Of a stretch of DNA of 64,000 nucleotides, positions 1 to 7,933 are shown in pieces. Under the pieces are notes generated by a model. The model was not told the DNA's origin and searched no databases. It was given only the letters and a program-made list of their open reading frames with translations. The DNA lies in contig NZ_LOKZ01000013.1 in the NCBI RefSeq assembly GCF_002211365.1, forward strand, positions 26,662 to 90,661. The letters are read 5' to 3'. This DNA comes from Rhizobium sp. R711. GTDB lineage: Bacteria > Pseudomonadota > Alphaproteobacteria > Rhizobiales > Rhizobiaceae. The position numbers and the translations under genes are program-made. How positions within the stretch are numbered: the first letter of the stretch is position 1; each line of letters begins with the position of its first letter.

Positions 1-140
1 GCTCCTTGCGCCTGCAGAACCGCGTCGCCCTACTCGACCGCGAAATCTATCGTCCGGCGGAAGCCCCGATCGTTCCTGATAATCAGAACAGCGTACAGGC
101 GCAGCTCAGCCTGCTGCAGACGGCCTTCGGCAACAACTGA
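1..140 (+). CDS. rcdA: RcdA/DUF1465 family protein, C-terminal fragment
   Basis: The window opens inside this gene. The 45 residues before the TGA include LRLQNRVALLDREIY and end LLQTAFGNN, which I recognise as the C-terminus of the DUF1465 family. In Caulobacter the family member RcdA helps deliver the cell-cycle regulator CtrA to ClpXP at the cell pole. The neighbouring rpmE gene fits the usual alphaproteobacterial arrangement. Only the tail is visible, so the helical core that would confirm the family lies outside the window. The role in this organism is inferred from the family. Confidence 0.72.
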   Translation, partial: SLRLQNRVALLDREIYRPAEAPIVPDNQNSVQAQLSLLQTAFGNN

Positions 141-162
141 AACGGCGCAATCTGAATTCACG

Positions 163-192
163 AAACCGGCTGCACCCGCGCAGCCGGTTTTT
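163..192 (+). terminator. Rho-independent terminator of rcdA
   Basis: A 10-bp perfect stem (AAACCGGCTG at 163-172 with CAGCCGGTTT at 181-190), extended by a further C-G pair, closes a 6-base loop and runs into a short T tract. It lies 23 bases after the rcdA stop. Confidence 0.85.
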
Positions 193-210
193 CGTTGTTC
201 AATCAGCTCA

Positions 211-239
211 AAAAAAACCCCGCCGAAGCGGGGCTTTTT
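211..239 (-). terminator. Rho-independent terminator of rpmE (bidirectional)
   Basis: A CCCCGC/GCGGGG stem with a CGAA loop is flanked by seven A's on the left and five T's on the right, so it can end transcription on either strand. It lies 22 bases past the rpmE stop codon and backs up the rcdA terminator. Confidence 0.85.
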
Positions 240-260
240 AACTCTGCCAAGCGACAGCGA

Positions 261-482
261 TTAGAGGCCGAGGCCGCCGAAACGCTTGTTGAACTTGGAA
301 ACGCGACCGCCACGGTCCATGAGCTGCTGGTTGCCACCAGTCCATGCCGGATGCGACTTGGAGTCGATTTCAAGGTTCATGACTGCGCCTTCAGAACCCC
401 AGGTCGAGCGGGTTTCGTATTCGGTGCCGTCGGTCATGACTACCTTGATCGTGTGATAGTCGGGATGGATATCTGCCTTCAT
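261..482 (-). CDS. rpmE: 50S ribosomal protein L31
   Basis: Encodes 73 residues, [10 protein letters not shown] to KRFGGLGL, the normal size for bacterial L31, a protein of the large subunit near the central protuberance. The start at 482 is chosen over an in-frame upstream start because an AGGAAG ribosome site sits just ahead and the protein then begins with the conserved KADIHP. No CxxC zinc-ribbon cysteines are present, so this is the zinc-independent (C-minus) form. The gene is transcribed toward rcdA and ends at a strong bidirectional terminator. Confidence 0.97.
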   Translation of the reverse strand: MKADIHPDYHTIKVVMTDGTEYETRSTWGSEGAVMNLEIDSKSHPAWTGGNQQLMDRGGRVSKFNKRFGGLGL

Positions 483-553
483 AACAATCTTCCTGCCATG
501 CAACGTCCAATTTGACGCATATTCGTTGCGACAAGAGGACCGATTGAATAAAT

Positions 554-581
554 GAAGCCGCAGACGCAAAGGCTACGGCTT
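554..581 (-). other. Hairpin-forming inverted repeat upstream of rpmE
   Basis: GAAGCCG (554-560) and CGGCTTC (575-581) are perfect 7-base complements around a 14-base loop, 72 bases upstream of the rpmE start. No T tract follows on either strand, so it is not an ordinary terminator. It may be a structured leader or an operator between the divergent rpmE and ABC transporter genes. I cannot tell which. Confidence 0.35.
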
Positions 582-650
582 CCCATTAGGATGGGCTGCC
601 TATACATGAAGGCCGGCAGGATAACAAGTACCATCAGCCGCGGATGAGCG

Positions 651-2477
651 GTGTCGAAGGCGATCGGAGACGAATTGGCATACGCAGGGCAAGCAGGGGA
701 AAAGAAGTCGCGATCGCTGAAGCCGCTTGGCCGGCTGACGCCCTACGTCGCGCGCTATCGCGGCATGGTCGCGGGTGCCCTCGCGTCCCTGGCACTGGCC
801 GCTGTTACCTCGCTTGCCCTGCCGCTCGCCGTCCGTCGCATGATTGACCATGGCTTCACGCAGGCCGACGGCAGTTTCATCAATAGCTATTTTCTGATGC
901 TGATGATCATGGCGATCGTGCTCGCCGTCGCGAGCGCTCTTCGCTATTACTTCGTCATCACTCTCGGCGAACGCGTGGTTTCCGATCTTCGCCGCGATGT
1001 CTTCAGTCACGTCACGCGGCTGTCGCCTTCCTTCTTCGACGTCAACCAGTCCGGTGAGATCGTCTCCCGCCTGACGGCGGATACCACGCAGATCAAGTCG
1101 GCTGTCGGCGCGACCGCCTCCGTCGCCTTGCGCAACCTCATTCTCTGTCTCGGCGCGATGGGAATGATGATCGTCACGTCGCCAAAGCTGTCCAGCCTGG
1201 TGATCGGCGCGATTCCCTTGATCGTCTTTCCGCTTGTCGGCTTCGGCCGCTCGGTCCGAAAGCGCTCGCGCTCCGCCCAGGATACGCTTGCGGACGCCTC
1301 CGCCTTCGCCAACGAGACGATTGCCGCCAGCCGCACCGTCCAGGCCTTTGGCGGCGAGGACGCCGCTGCCTCGCGCTACGGGACGGCCGTCGAAGCCGCC
1401 TATGACGCTGCCCGAGCGGCAATTCGCTCGCGCGCCCTGCTGACGGGAATCGCCATCACCCTTATCTTCGGCAGCGTCGTCGCGGTTCTCTGGGTCGGCG
1501 CCCACAACGTCCTCGCCGGCACGCTTTCGCCGGGCACGCTCGGCCAGTTCCTTCTCTACGCCGTCATCGCCGCCGGCTCGCTCGGCGCGCTCTCCGAGGT
1601 TTGGGGCGAGCTTTCGCAGGCCGCGGGTGCGGCCGACCGGCTAACAGAACTGCTCGACGAAGTCTCCCCGATCTCGGTGCCCACAGCACCGGTTGCCCTG
1701 CCCGCTCCAGCGCAAGGTCGTGTCCAGTTTTCAGACGTGCATTTTGCCTACCCCTCGCGCCCCGAAAGATCCGCGCTGCACGGCCTAAGCTTCGGCGTCG
1801 CTCCCGGGGAGACCGTCGCGATCGTCGGTCCCTCCGGCGCCGGCAAGAGCACGGTCTTCTCGCTGCTTCTCCGCTTCTACGATCCGCAGCAAGGCTCGGT
1901 GAAGATCGATGGCGTCGATGCCCGCAGCACCGACCCCGACGGATTGCGCAAGCGTCTCGCGATCGTGCCGCAGGATGTCACGATCTTTGCGGCTTCCATC
2001 CACGACAACATCGCCTTCGGTCGCCCCGAAGCCACCCGCGAAGAGGTTCGTGCTGCCGCGATGGCCGCGCAGGCCGACGAATTCATTGCTCGTTTGGATA
2101 AGGGATACGACACCGAGGTCGGTGAGCGTGGCATCACGCTCTCCGGTGGTCAACGCCAGCGCATCGCCATCGCCCGTGCCATCCTGAAGGATGCACCGGT
2201 CCTGCTGCTCGATGAGGCGACCTCGGCATTGGACGCCGAAAGCGAGACTCTTGTGCAGAAGGCGCTCGATGGGCTCATGACAGGGCGCACGACGCTGGTC
2301 ATCGCCCACCGCCTCGCCACCGTGCTGAAGGCGGACCGGATTCTTGTTATGGATCAGGGCCGTGTCGTCGAAGAGGGAACGCATCAGACCCTCATTCGAG
2401 ATGGTGGCATTTACGCCAAGCTCGCCAAACTGCAGTTCGAAACCGGCGCTGGCGACTTTCTCGCCGCCGTGAAGTGA
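651..2477 (+). CDS. ABC transporter, fused permease and ATPase (MsbA/exporter type)
   Basis: 608 residues. The N-terminal half (about 30-330) is a six-helix exporter-type membrane domain. The C-terminal half (about 360-600) is the ATPase, with Walker A GPSGAGKST near 393-401, the signature LSGGQRQR from 497, Walker B VLLLDEAT near 517 and the H-loop AHR near 553. A half-transporter of this layout works as a dimer in the inner membrane to export lipids, drugs or peptides; the substrate is not evident. The reading frame begins with GTG at 651. An ATG at 644 lies in another frame and does not continue. No partner gene is adjacent. Confidence 0.93.
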   Translation: MSKAIGDELAYAGQAGEKKSRSLKPLGRLTPYVARYRGMVAGALASLALAAVTSLALPLAVRRMIDHGFTQADGSFINSYFLMLMIMAIVLAVASALRYYFVITLGERVVSDLRRDVFSHVTRLSPSFFDVNQSGEIVSRLTADTTQIKSAVGATASVALRNLILCLGAMGMMIVTSPKLSSLVIGAIPLIVFPLVGFGRSVRKRSRSAQDTLADASAFANETIAASRTVQAFGGEDAAASRYGTAVEAAYDAARAAIRSRALLTGIAITLIFGSVVAVLWVGAHNVLAGTLSPGTLGQFLLYAVIAAGSLGALSEVWGELSQAAGAADRLTELLDEVSPISVPTAPVALPAPAQGRVQFSDVHFAYPSRPERSALHGLSFGVAPGETVAIVGPSGAGKSTVFSLLLRFYDPQQGSVKIDGVDARSTDPDGLRKRLAIVPQDVTIFAASIHDNIAFGRPEATREEVRAAAMAAQADEFIARLDKGYDTEVGERGITLSGGQRQRIAIARAILKDAPVLLLDEATSALDAESETLVQKALDGLMTGRTTLVIAHRLATVLKADRILVMDQGRVVEEGTHQTLIRDGGIYAKLAKLQFETGAGDFLAAVK

Positions 2478-2530
2478 TCGTCGAATTACACCTCCCTTCT
2501 CAGCGATCAGCTTGCGACGGTTGCATCGAC

Positions 2531-2577
2531 GTATAATCTTTGCGTGTATATTGACATAGTACACGCAAAGATTACAC
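2531..2577. promoter_or_regulatory. 18-bp inverted repeat flanking a TTGACA element
   Basis: The arms at 2531-2548 and 2560-2577 are complementary with one mismatch and share the core AATCTTTGCGTGTA. They enclose an 11-base centre that holds TTGACA (2551-2556), a perfect -35 hexamer, and TATAAT sits in the left arm at 2532-2537. There is no T tract on either side. The arrangement looks like an operator overlapping a promoter for the small membrane gene starting at 2626, or a cruciform-forming site. No known regulator consensus is recognised. Confidence 0.55.
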
Positions 2578-2625
2578 TCGGTTTATGGGCGCATTCGATG
2601 TCGCCGCGCTGCGAGGGAGGCGCTG

Positions 2626-3069
2626 GTGGACTTGATAAATTTTGCAGACATGCTGATCGTACTCGTCGCCGTGGCCGTCGTCATATCGATGCTGTTGTGC
2701 TATCGCTCACTCCAGGAAGCACAGGACTGGTCGCTGACCGACGCGTTGCCGGAAGAGGTCGAGTTGACCAAGACCGATGCAACCGGCAACCCCATCGACG
2801 CTGCCGGCAACCTCCTCGCAGCAGGGCAAGCCCCCCTCACCATCACCATGATGAAGGCGAGTTCGAGCCGCTTTATCGCCCTTGTCGGAACCGTTGCGAT
2901 ACTGATGCTCTATGTCGGCTTCGGCCTTGCCTGCCTCTATCGCTTTGCCAGCGTTAACGAGATCCCGGACATGACGAAGGCTGCCAACTTCTTTTATTCC
3001 GGCCTCGTGCTTGTCGCACCCTACCTGATCAACAAGTTCTCGTCGGTCTTCTCGATCTTCAAGCCGTAG
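2626..3069 (+). CDS. Hypothetical three-helix membrane protein
   Basis: 147 residues starting at GTG 2626, supported by a GAGGGAGG ribosome site 5 bases upstream. One hydrophobic helix lies at about 8-24. A polar segment (about 28-80) contains two similar short units, DATGNPID and DAAGNLLA. Two more helices follow at about 85-107 and 122-140, and the C-terminus is positively charged (KFSSVFSIFKP). The helix pattern suggests an integral inner-membrane protein with one soluble loop. I do not recognise the family. It is preceded by a large inverted repeat that may control it, and no other gene is close enough for an operon. Confidence 0.72.
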   Translation: MDLINFADMLIVLVAVAVVISMLLCYRSLQEAQDWSLTDALPEEVELTKTDATGNPIDAAGNLLAAGQAPLTITMMKASSSRFIALVGTVAILMLYVGFGLACLYRFASVNEIPDMTKAANFFYSGLVLVAPYLINKFSSVFSIFKP

Positions 3070-3217
3070 CAGCCGTGGGTGGGGGCGCATTCCTCCGCGA
3101 GATCCATCAGTCGCGCCGGTTGCAAAGCGCGCAAATATCCCGATGGAATAGTTGCGTTTTTTGTTCTAGGCTGCGTCTGCAGATTGGACAACATCCTGAT
3201 TCCGGGAGAAAAAACCG

Positions 3218-3406
3218 ATGTATAAATTCGAAGTTTACAAGGACAAGGCTGGCGAGTTCCGTTTCCGTTTCAAGGCGCCGAACGGCGAATCCATGTTCGG
3301 CTCCGAAGGCTATAAGGCCAAGGCATCGGCGCTGAGCGCCATTGAATCCATCAAGAGGAATTCTCCCGGCGCAGAAGTCGTTGACACGACGAAGGCTGAG
3401 GCCTGA
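3218..3406 (+). CDS. DUF1508 (YegP-like) protein
   Basis: 62 residues, beginning MYKFEVYKDKAGEFRFRFKA and containing the SEGYKAKASA segment typical of the DUF1508 repeat. E. coli YegP carries two such repeats; this protein is a single repeat, a common form in rhizobia. The function is unknown. A GGGAGAA site precedes the ATG at 3218. The gene ends in a strong terminator shared with the convergent dehydrogenase gene. Confidence 0.85.
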   Translation: MYKFEVYKDKAGEFRFRFKAPNGESMFGSEGYKAKASALSAIESIKRNSPGAEVVDTTKAEA

Positions 3407-3413
3407 TCAAATC

Positions 3414-3438
3414 AGGCGGCGCCAAAGGCGCCGCCTTT
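3414..3438. terminator. Bidirectional terminator between DUF1508 gene and FAD dehydrogenase gene
   Basis: A 10-bp perfect stem, AGGCGGCGCC at 3414-3423 and GGCGCCGCCT at 3427-3436, closes an AAA loop. It separates convergent genes and overlaps the last bases of the minus-strand gene. The T tract is short on both strands. Confidence 0.7.
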
Positions 3439-5077
3439 ACACTGCCCGCCCGGCAACCCTGCCGGAAAAGATGCAGCCGCCGAGGAAGGTTCCCTCGAGC
3501 GCATTGTAGCCATGCATGCCGCCGCCGCCAAAGCCGGTCACTTCACCCGCGGCATAGAGGCCGGGCACCGGATCCCCACTGTGGCCGATCGCGCGTGCGG
3601 ATAGATCCGTCTCCAGACCACCCAGCGACTTGCGTGTCAGGATGTGCAGCCGTACGGCAATCAATGGTCCAGCCCTAGGGTCAAGCAGTGCATGCGGCTT
3701 GGCCGTCCGCATCAGCCGATCCCCGAGGTAGCGCCGAGCACCGCGAAGGGCGATGATCTGGGCGTCCTTCGCAAAGGCATTGCCGATCTCCCTGTCACGC
3801 GCCTCGATCTGCGCCCTGAGGCGGCTTGCATCCACGCGCCTTTCGCCCATCAATCCGTTCATGCCGTCGACAAGCGCTTCCAGCGTGTCACGAACGATGA
3901 AATCCTCGCCCTTATCCATGAACGCCTGGACCGGCCCTGGCGGCTCCTTGCCCAAACGCCTGAGAAGCAGGCGGATATCCTTGCCCGTGATGTCCGGATT
4001 CTGCTCGGAACCGGAAAGGGCAAATTCCTTCTTGATGATTGCCTTGGTCAGAATGAACCAGCTGTAGTCGTGCCCAGTCGCGCAGATGGCTTTCAGCGTC
4101 GCCAGCGTATCGAAGCCGGGCATGGTAGGCGCTGCAAAGCGGTTACCCCAAGCATCGCACCAGAAGGAAGATGGACCCGGCAGGATACGTATGCCGTGAT
4201 TGCGCCAGATCGGGTCCCAGTTCTTCAGCCCCTCCGTATAGTGCCACATCCGATCCGAATTGATCTCGCGACCACCTGCGCGTTCGGCGATCTCGATCAT
4301 TCGACCATCGACATGGGCAGGCACACCAGCGACCATATCAGTCGGCGGTCGTCCCAGCCGGTCGATCGGCCATCTCCGCCGCACCGCGTCGTGATTGCCA
4401 CCGATGCCCCCTGACGTCACGACCGTCGCGTCGGCTCTTATTTCGAAGAGCGCCGAGAAAACGCGGTTCGTCTCTCGACCGCGAACCGAGGAGTCCGCCT
4501 GGAGGATGGTGCCACGAGCGCCGCAGACGACCCCGTCTTGGATTAGAAGGTCATCCACCTGATGCCGGAACAGCAGCGTCACAAGGCCCCTCGCTTCCGC
4601 TTCACGCACGCGACGAACAAATGGTGCAAGCACAGCCGGCCCGGTTCCCCACGTCACGTGGAAGCGTGGCACGGAATTTCCGTGGCCATGCGCTAGGCCG
4701 CCTCCCCGCTCGGCCCAGCCGACCACCGGGAACCAGCGCATACCCTGCTGATGAAGCCACGAGCGCTTTTCGCCGGCGGCAAACTCCAGATACGCCTCTG
4801 CCCAGCGACGCGGCCAGTAGTCTTCCGGCCGGTCGAATGAGGCAGACCCCATCCAGTCCTGCCGCGCCAGGCCAAGGTTGTCGCGGATGCCCATCAGCCG
4901 CTGTTCCGGGCTGTCTACGAAGAACAGTCCGCCCAGCGACCAGAATGCCTGCCCACCGAGGCTTTGCTCGCCTTCCTGCTCGACGATGCAGACCTTCCGC
5001 CCGCGATCCGCCGCCTCTGCTGTTGCCACGAGCCCAGCAAGTCCTGCGCCGATGACCAGCACATCGCATTCAATCAA
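3437..5077 (-). CDS. FAD-binding dehydrogenase (fumarate reductase/ketosteroid dehydrogenase-like)
   Basis: 546 residues. The N-terminus CDVLVIGAGLAGLVAT is a Rossmann dinucleotide-binding motif for FAD. A C-terminal GLYAAGEVTGFGGGGMHGYN closes the FAD site, as in the fumarate reductase/succinate dehydrogenase flavoprotein superfamily. The length and the internal WPRRWAEAYL and HGNSVPRFH segments match the soluble predicted oxidoreductases of the COG3573 type. It probably oxidises or reduces a carbon-carbon bond in an organic substrate, which cannot be named from sequence. No heme or iron-sulfur subunit is encoded next to it. It is divergent from the DGPF protein gene across a 221-base spacer that contains a 12-base palindrome at 5108-5119. 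Confidence 0.88.
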   Translation of the reverse strand: MIECDVLVIGAGLAGLVATAEAADRGRKVCIVEQEGEQSLGGQAFWSLGGLFFVDSPEQRLMGIRDNLGLARQDWMGSASFDRPEDYWPRRWAEAYLEFAAGEKRSWLHQQGMRWFPVVGWAERGGGLAHGHGNSVPRFHVTWGTGPAVLAPFVRRVREAEARGLVTLLFRHQVDDLLIQDGVVCGARGTILQADSSVRGRETNRVFSALFEIRADATVVTSGGIGGNHDAVRRRWPIDRLGRPPTDMVAGVPAHVDGRMIEIAERAGGREINSDRMWHYTEGLKNWDPIWRNHGIRILPGPSSFWCDAWGNRFAAPTMPGFDTLATLKAICATGHDYSWFILTKAIIKKEFALSGSEQNPDITGKDIRLLLRRLGKEPPGPVQAFMDKGEDFIVRDTLEALVDGMNGLMGERRVDASRLRAQIEARDREIGNAFAKDAQIIALRGARRYLGDRLMRTAKPHALLDPRAGPLIAVRLHILTRKSLGGLETDLSARAIGHSGDPVPGLYAAGEVTGFGGGGMHGYNALEGTFLGGCIFSGRVAGRAV

Positions 5078-5107
5078 AGCATTCCCCCCAAATCTCCACG
5101 AACCTAC

Positions 5108-5119
5108 GCGGAGCTCCGC
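5108..5119. promoter_or_regulatory. 12-bp perfect palindrome in a divergent promoter region
   Basis: GCGGAGCTCCGC is self-complementary and lies 31 bases upstream of the minus-strand dehydrogenase start. It could be an operator for the dehydrogenase gene. Short GC-rich palindromes also occur by chance at this base composition, so confidence is low. Confidence 0.2.
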
Positions 5120-5298
5120 TCAGCGACAACGCCACATTTTCCTCCGTGATATTTTTTTGGCCGAATGTCGAAATGAACTGGTGTCGCGTCTCATCTTATC
5201 GGAACGGTCTACCGCCGATCCCCGAGCGTTGCAGCTTTTTGCTTTTGGTTCTTAGATGCCTGCACGCCGGTCAACGCAACCACAGAGGAGAATGCCTC

Positions 5299-5637
5299 AT
5301 GCAGTACGCGCTTATCATTCGCGAGTCGTCACGGGATTTCGCCCGCCGCGCCGATCCCACCTATCGCGACGGCTGGATTGCCTACACGCAGGCTCTGATT
5401 CAGGCCGGTATCATGACCGGCGGCGCCGGGCTGACCGCACCCGAGACCGGCACGGTGGTGCGACGCAAGGGCGAGGACCACGACGTGCAGGATGGTCCCT
5501 ACCCCGAAGGCAAGGAGCAGTTGGGCGGCTTCTACCTGATCGACGTGCCGGATTTCGACACGGCGCTCGAATGGGCGACCCGGGTTCCCGTTTCCGCCGA
5601 GGGTTCAGTCGAGGTGCGCCCTCGCCTCCAGATGTGA
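5299..5637 (+). CDS. YCII/DGPF domain protein
   Basis: 112 residues with the DGPF-family signature DGPYPEGKEQLGGFYLIDV at about 65-83. The start at 5299 follows an AGAGGAG site with 8-base spacing; a longer in-frame start at 5146 has no such support. DGPF proteins are small alpha-beta barrels of unknown activity that are very often encoded next to ECF42-group sigma factors. That is the case here: the next gene starts 7 bases after this stop. The pair probably forms one transcription unit responding to an unknown stress. Confidence 0.9.
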   Translation: MQYALIIRESSRDFARRADPTYRDGWIAYTQALIQAGIMTGGAGLTAPETGTVVRRKGEDHDVQDGPYPEGKEQLGGFYLIDVPDFDTALEWATRVPVSAEGSVEVRPRLQM

Positions 5638-5644
5638 GGCGGAC

Positions 5645-6896
5645 ATGACCGTCGAGGCCGAGCGCGCCGCCGAACGGGTGGCGCGTCAATCATATGGCAA
5701 GCTGAGTCGCCTTCCTGACGGCTCGCTCTCGGGACCTACCCGCTGCCGAAGATGCGCTGTCGCAGGCGCTCGTCGATGCCCTGCGGGTCTGGCCGGAGCG
5801 CGGCATTCCGGACAGCCCGGAGGCCTGGCTGTTGGTCGCCGCGCGACGCAATCTGATGCAGGGCGTACGCCACCGATCCGTTCGCGAGAATGCGCGCCCC
5901 ACCATCGCCCTGGCCTTCGAGGAGGCCGAGGCGAGGATGAACGAGGCGGCGGCCGAGACATTTCCCGATGAGCGTCTGAAGATGCTTTTCGTCTGCACCC
6001 ATCCGCAAATCGACAAGAGCATCCACACGCCGTTGATGCTGCAGGTTGTCCTGGGCATTGACGCAAAAGCAATCGCCCAGGCCTTCGTGGTTTCTCCTGC
6101 GGCAATGGGGCAGAGGTTGGTCAGGGCCAAGGCGAACATTCGCGATAGCGGCATTGGATTTGCGATACCCGATCGACGTTCGCTGCCCGAGCGCCTGTCG
6201 GCCGTTCTCTCCGCAATCTATGCCGCCTACGGGCTTGGCTGGGATGATCTCGATGGAGCCGATGGCGGTCGTAGTGCGCTTTCCAATGAAGCCGTCTGGC
6301 TCTGCCGTGCGCTGCTTTCGATGCTTCCTGACGAACCGGAGGTGATCGGACTGCTTGCCTTGATGCTCTATTGCGAGGGCCGACGCGCCGCGCGGCGCAA
6401 TGCCGAGGGTGACTACATCGCGCTCGACAAGCAGTCGACGGATCGCTGGAATGCGATCATGCTTGCCGACGCCGACGCGCTGCTCCGCAAGGCCGGCGCC
6501 GCCGACCGCTTCGGTCCGTTCCAATGCATGGCGGCCATTCAATCCGTTCATGCCGCCCGCCGGCTGACGGGCCTGACGGACTGGGATGCTCTCGTGACCT
6601 TCTATGACGCGCTGCTGATGATGCAGCCAACGATCGGCGCCCGCGTCGGCCGTGCTGCCGTCCTCGGCCGCGCGAAAGGCCCAAAAGCCGGGCTGAACTG
6701 CCTCGACGCTATGGATGCAAAGGAGGTCAGAGCCTACCAGCCATACTGGGCCGTTCGCGCACATCTGCTGACGGAGGTTGCGGACTATCCGGCAGCAGAG
6801 ACGGCCTATCTATCGGCGATCGGATTGAGCGACAGCCCTGCCGTGCGCAGCTTCCTAATGCGGCGCCTCACGGACCTTCGGATGCGCGCTGCGTAG
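5645..6896 (+). pseudogene. ECF42-group RNA polymerase sigma factor, frameshifted
   Basis: Translation from ATG 5645 reads MTVEAERAAERVARQSYGKL, the expected start of a sigma region 2, then goes out of frame at 5705. Dropping the single A at 5705 (CTGAGTCGCC to CTGGTCGCC) rejoins a frame that reads AFLTARSRDLPAAEDALSQA and continues open to 6896, giving about 416 residues. The rest contains region 4 (DAKAIAQAFVVSPAAMGQRL) and a long TPR-like C-terminal extension of the ECF42/DUF6596 type. The upstream DGPF gene is the standard partner of this group. Either the gene is recently inactivated, the read has an insertion error, or a shortened protein starts later (for example at 5832), which would lack most of region 2. 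Confidence 0.85.
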
Positions 6897-6898
6897 AC

Positions 6899-7930
6899 CT
6901 ACTTCTCTGTCAGCTTCAGTTCGATACGACGGTTGGTGGCGCGCGCCTCCGGCGTGTCACCTGGCGCGATCGGCTGGAACTCGCCGAAGCCAGCGGCGAC
7001 GAGACGGTCGGCCGGCACGCCGCGGGAGATCAGGAATTTGACGACCGAGATCGCACGCGCGGACGATAGCTGCCAGTTATCGACATACCGTCCAGTGCCA
7101 GCGAGCGGCACGTTATCCGTATGCCCGTCGACGCGCAGAACCCAGTTGATCTCGGGTGGAATTTCCTTGGCAACATCGAGGAGCGCCGTCGCAAGCTTTG
7201 CCATCTCGACCTGCCCGTCCGGATTGAGATCCGCGCTGCCTGACGGAAACAGCACTTCCGACTGGAAGACGAAGCGGTCGCCGACGATCCTGATATTCTC
7301 GCGATCCGACAGGATTTCGCGCAACCGCCCGAAGAAGTCGGACCGGTAGCGGTTGAGCTCCTGCACACGTTGCGCCAGGGCGACGTTGAGGCGACGGCCA
7401 AGATCGGCGATCTTGGTCTGCGAGGTTTGGTCCTTTTGCTCGGACGCCTGCAGCGCGGCTTCGACGGCAGCAATCTGACTGCGCAACGCGGCAATTTGCT
7501 GGTTCAGCAGTTCGACCTGGCTCATCGCCCGGTCGCTCATCTGCTTTTGCTCGTCCAGTTCCTTCGTAAGGCTGCCGATACGGGCCTGCGCGGCACTCTG
7601 GCCGCCGGAACCGGCATCAAGCAACGCCTTCAGCCGTGATCTCTCGCCTTCAGCCGACGCCAGGGATGCCTGAAGATTGGCAACACTATCCTCGAGGTCC
7701 TGCTTGCTTCCCTTCTCGAGCGCCAGCAACTGCGTCAATTCGTTGATCTGGCTGTTCAGGCGGTTCAGCACCTCGTCCCGGCCGGAGATTTCGCGGCTGA
7801 GAATATATTGGCCGACGACGAAGACGGTCAGCACGAACATGATCGAGATCAGCAGCGTCGACAGTGCATCGACGAAACCTGGCCAGTAGTCCACCGCGCG
7901 TTGGGGGCGACGATTGCGGGCGAGAGCCAT
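6899..7930 (-). CDS. OmpA/MotB-domain protein with long periplasmic coiled coil
   Basis: 343 residues. A single membrane helix spans about 24-42, preceded by PGFVDALST with Asp21 placed like the proton-carrying aspartate of MotB/TolR-type stators. Residues about 50-195 are heptad-rich, alanine/glutamine-rich coiled coil. An OmpA-like peptidoglycan-binding domain occupies about 220-343, with DGHTDN at 268-273 and the closing ATNRRIELKL. It lies 3 bases downstream of a MotA/TolQ-type gene, so the two should form a proton-driven stator complex. The long coiled coil is unusual next to flagellar MotB. The energised partner is unknown. Confidence 0.9.
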   Translation of the reverse strand: MALARNRRPQRAVDYWPGFVDALSTLLISIMFVLTVFVVGQYILSREISGRDEVLNRLNSQINELTQLLALEKGSKQDLEDSVANLQASLASAEGERSRLKALLDAGSGGQSAAQARIGSLTKELDEQKQMSDRAMSQVELLNQQIAALRSQIAAVEAALQASEQKDQTSQTKIADLGRRLNVALAQRVQELNRYRSDFFGRLREILSDRENIRIVGDRFVFQSEVLFPSGSADLNPDGQVEMAKLATALLDVAKEIPPEINWVLRVDGHTDNVPLAGTGRYVDNWQLSSARAISVVKFLISRGVPADRLVAAGFGEFQPIAPGDTPEARATNRRIELKLTEK

Positions 7931-7933
7931 GGC

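Noticed and set aside
5705..5705. Programmed frameshifting in the ECF42 gene
   Set aside because: No slippery heptamer or downstream pseudoknot is evident at the shift point, so a simple insertion is more likely.
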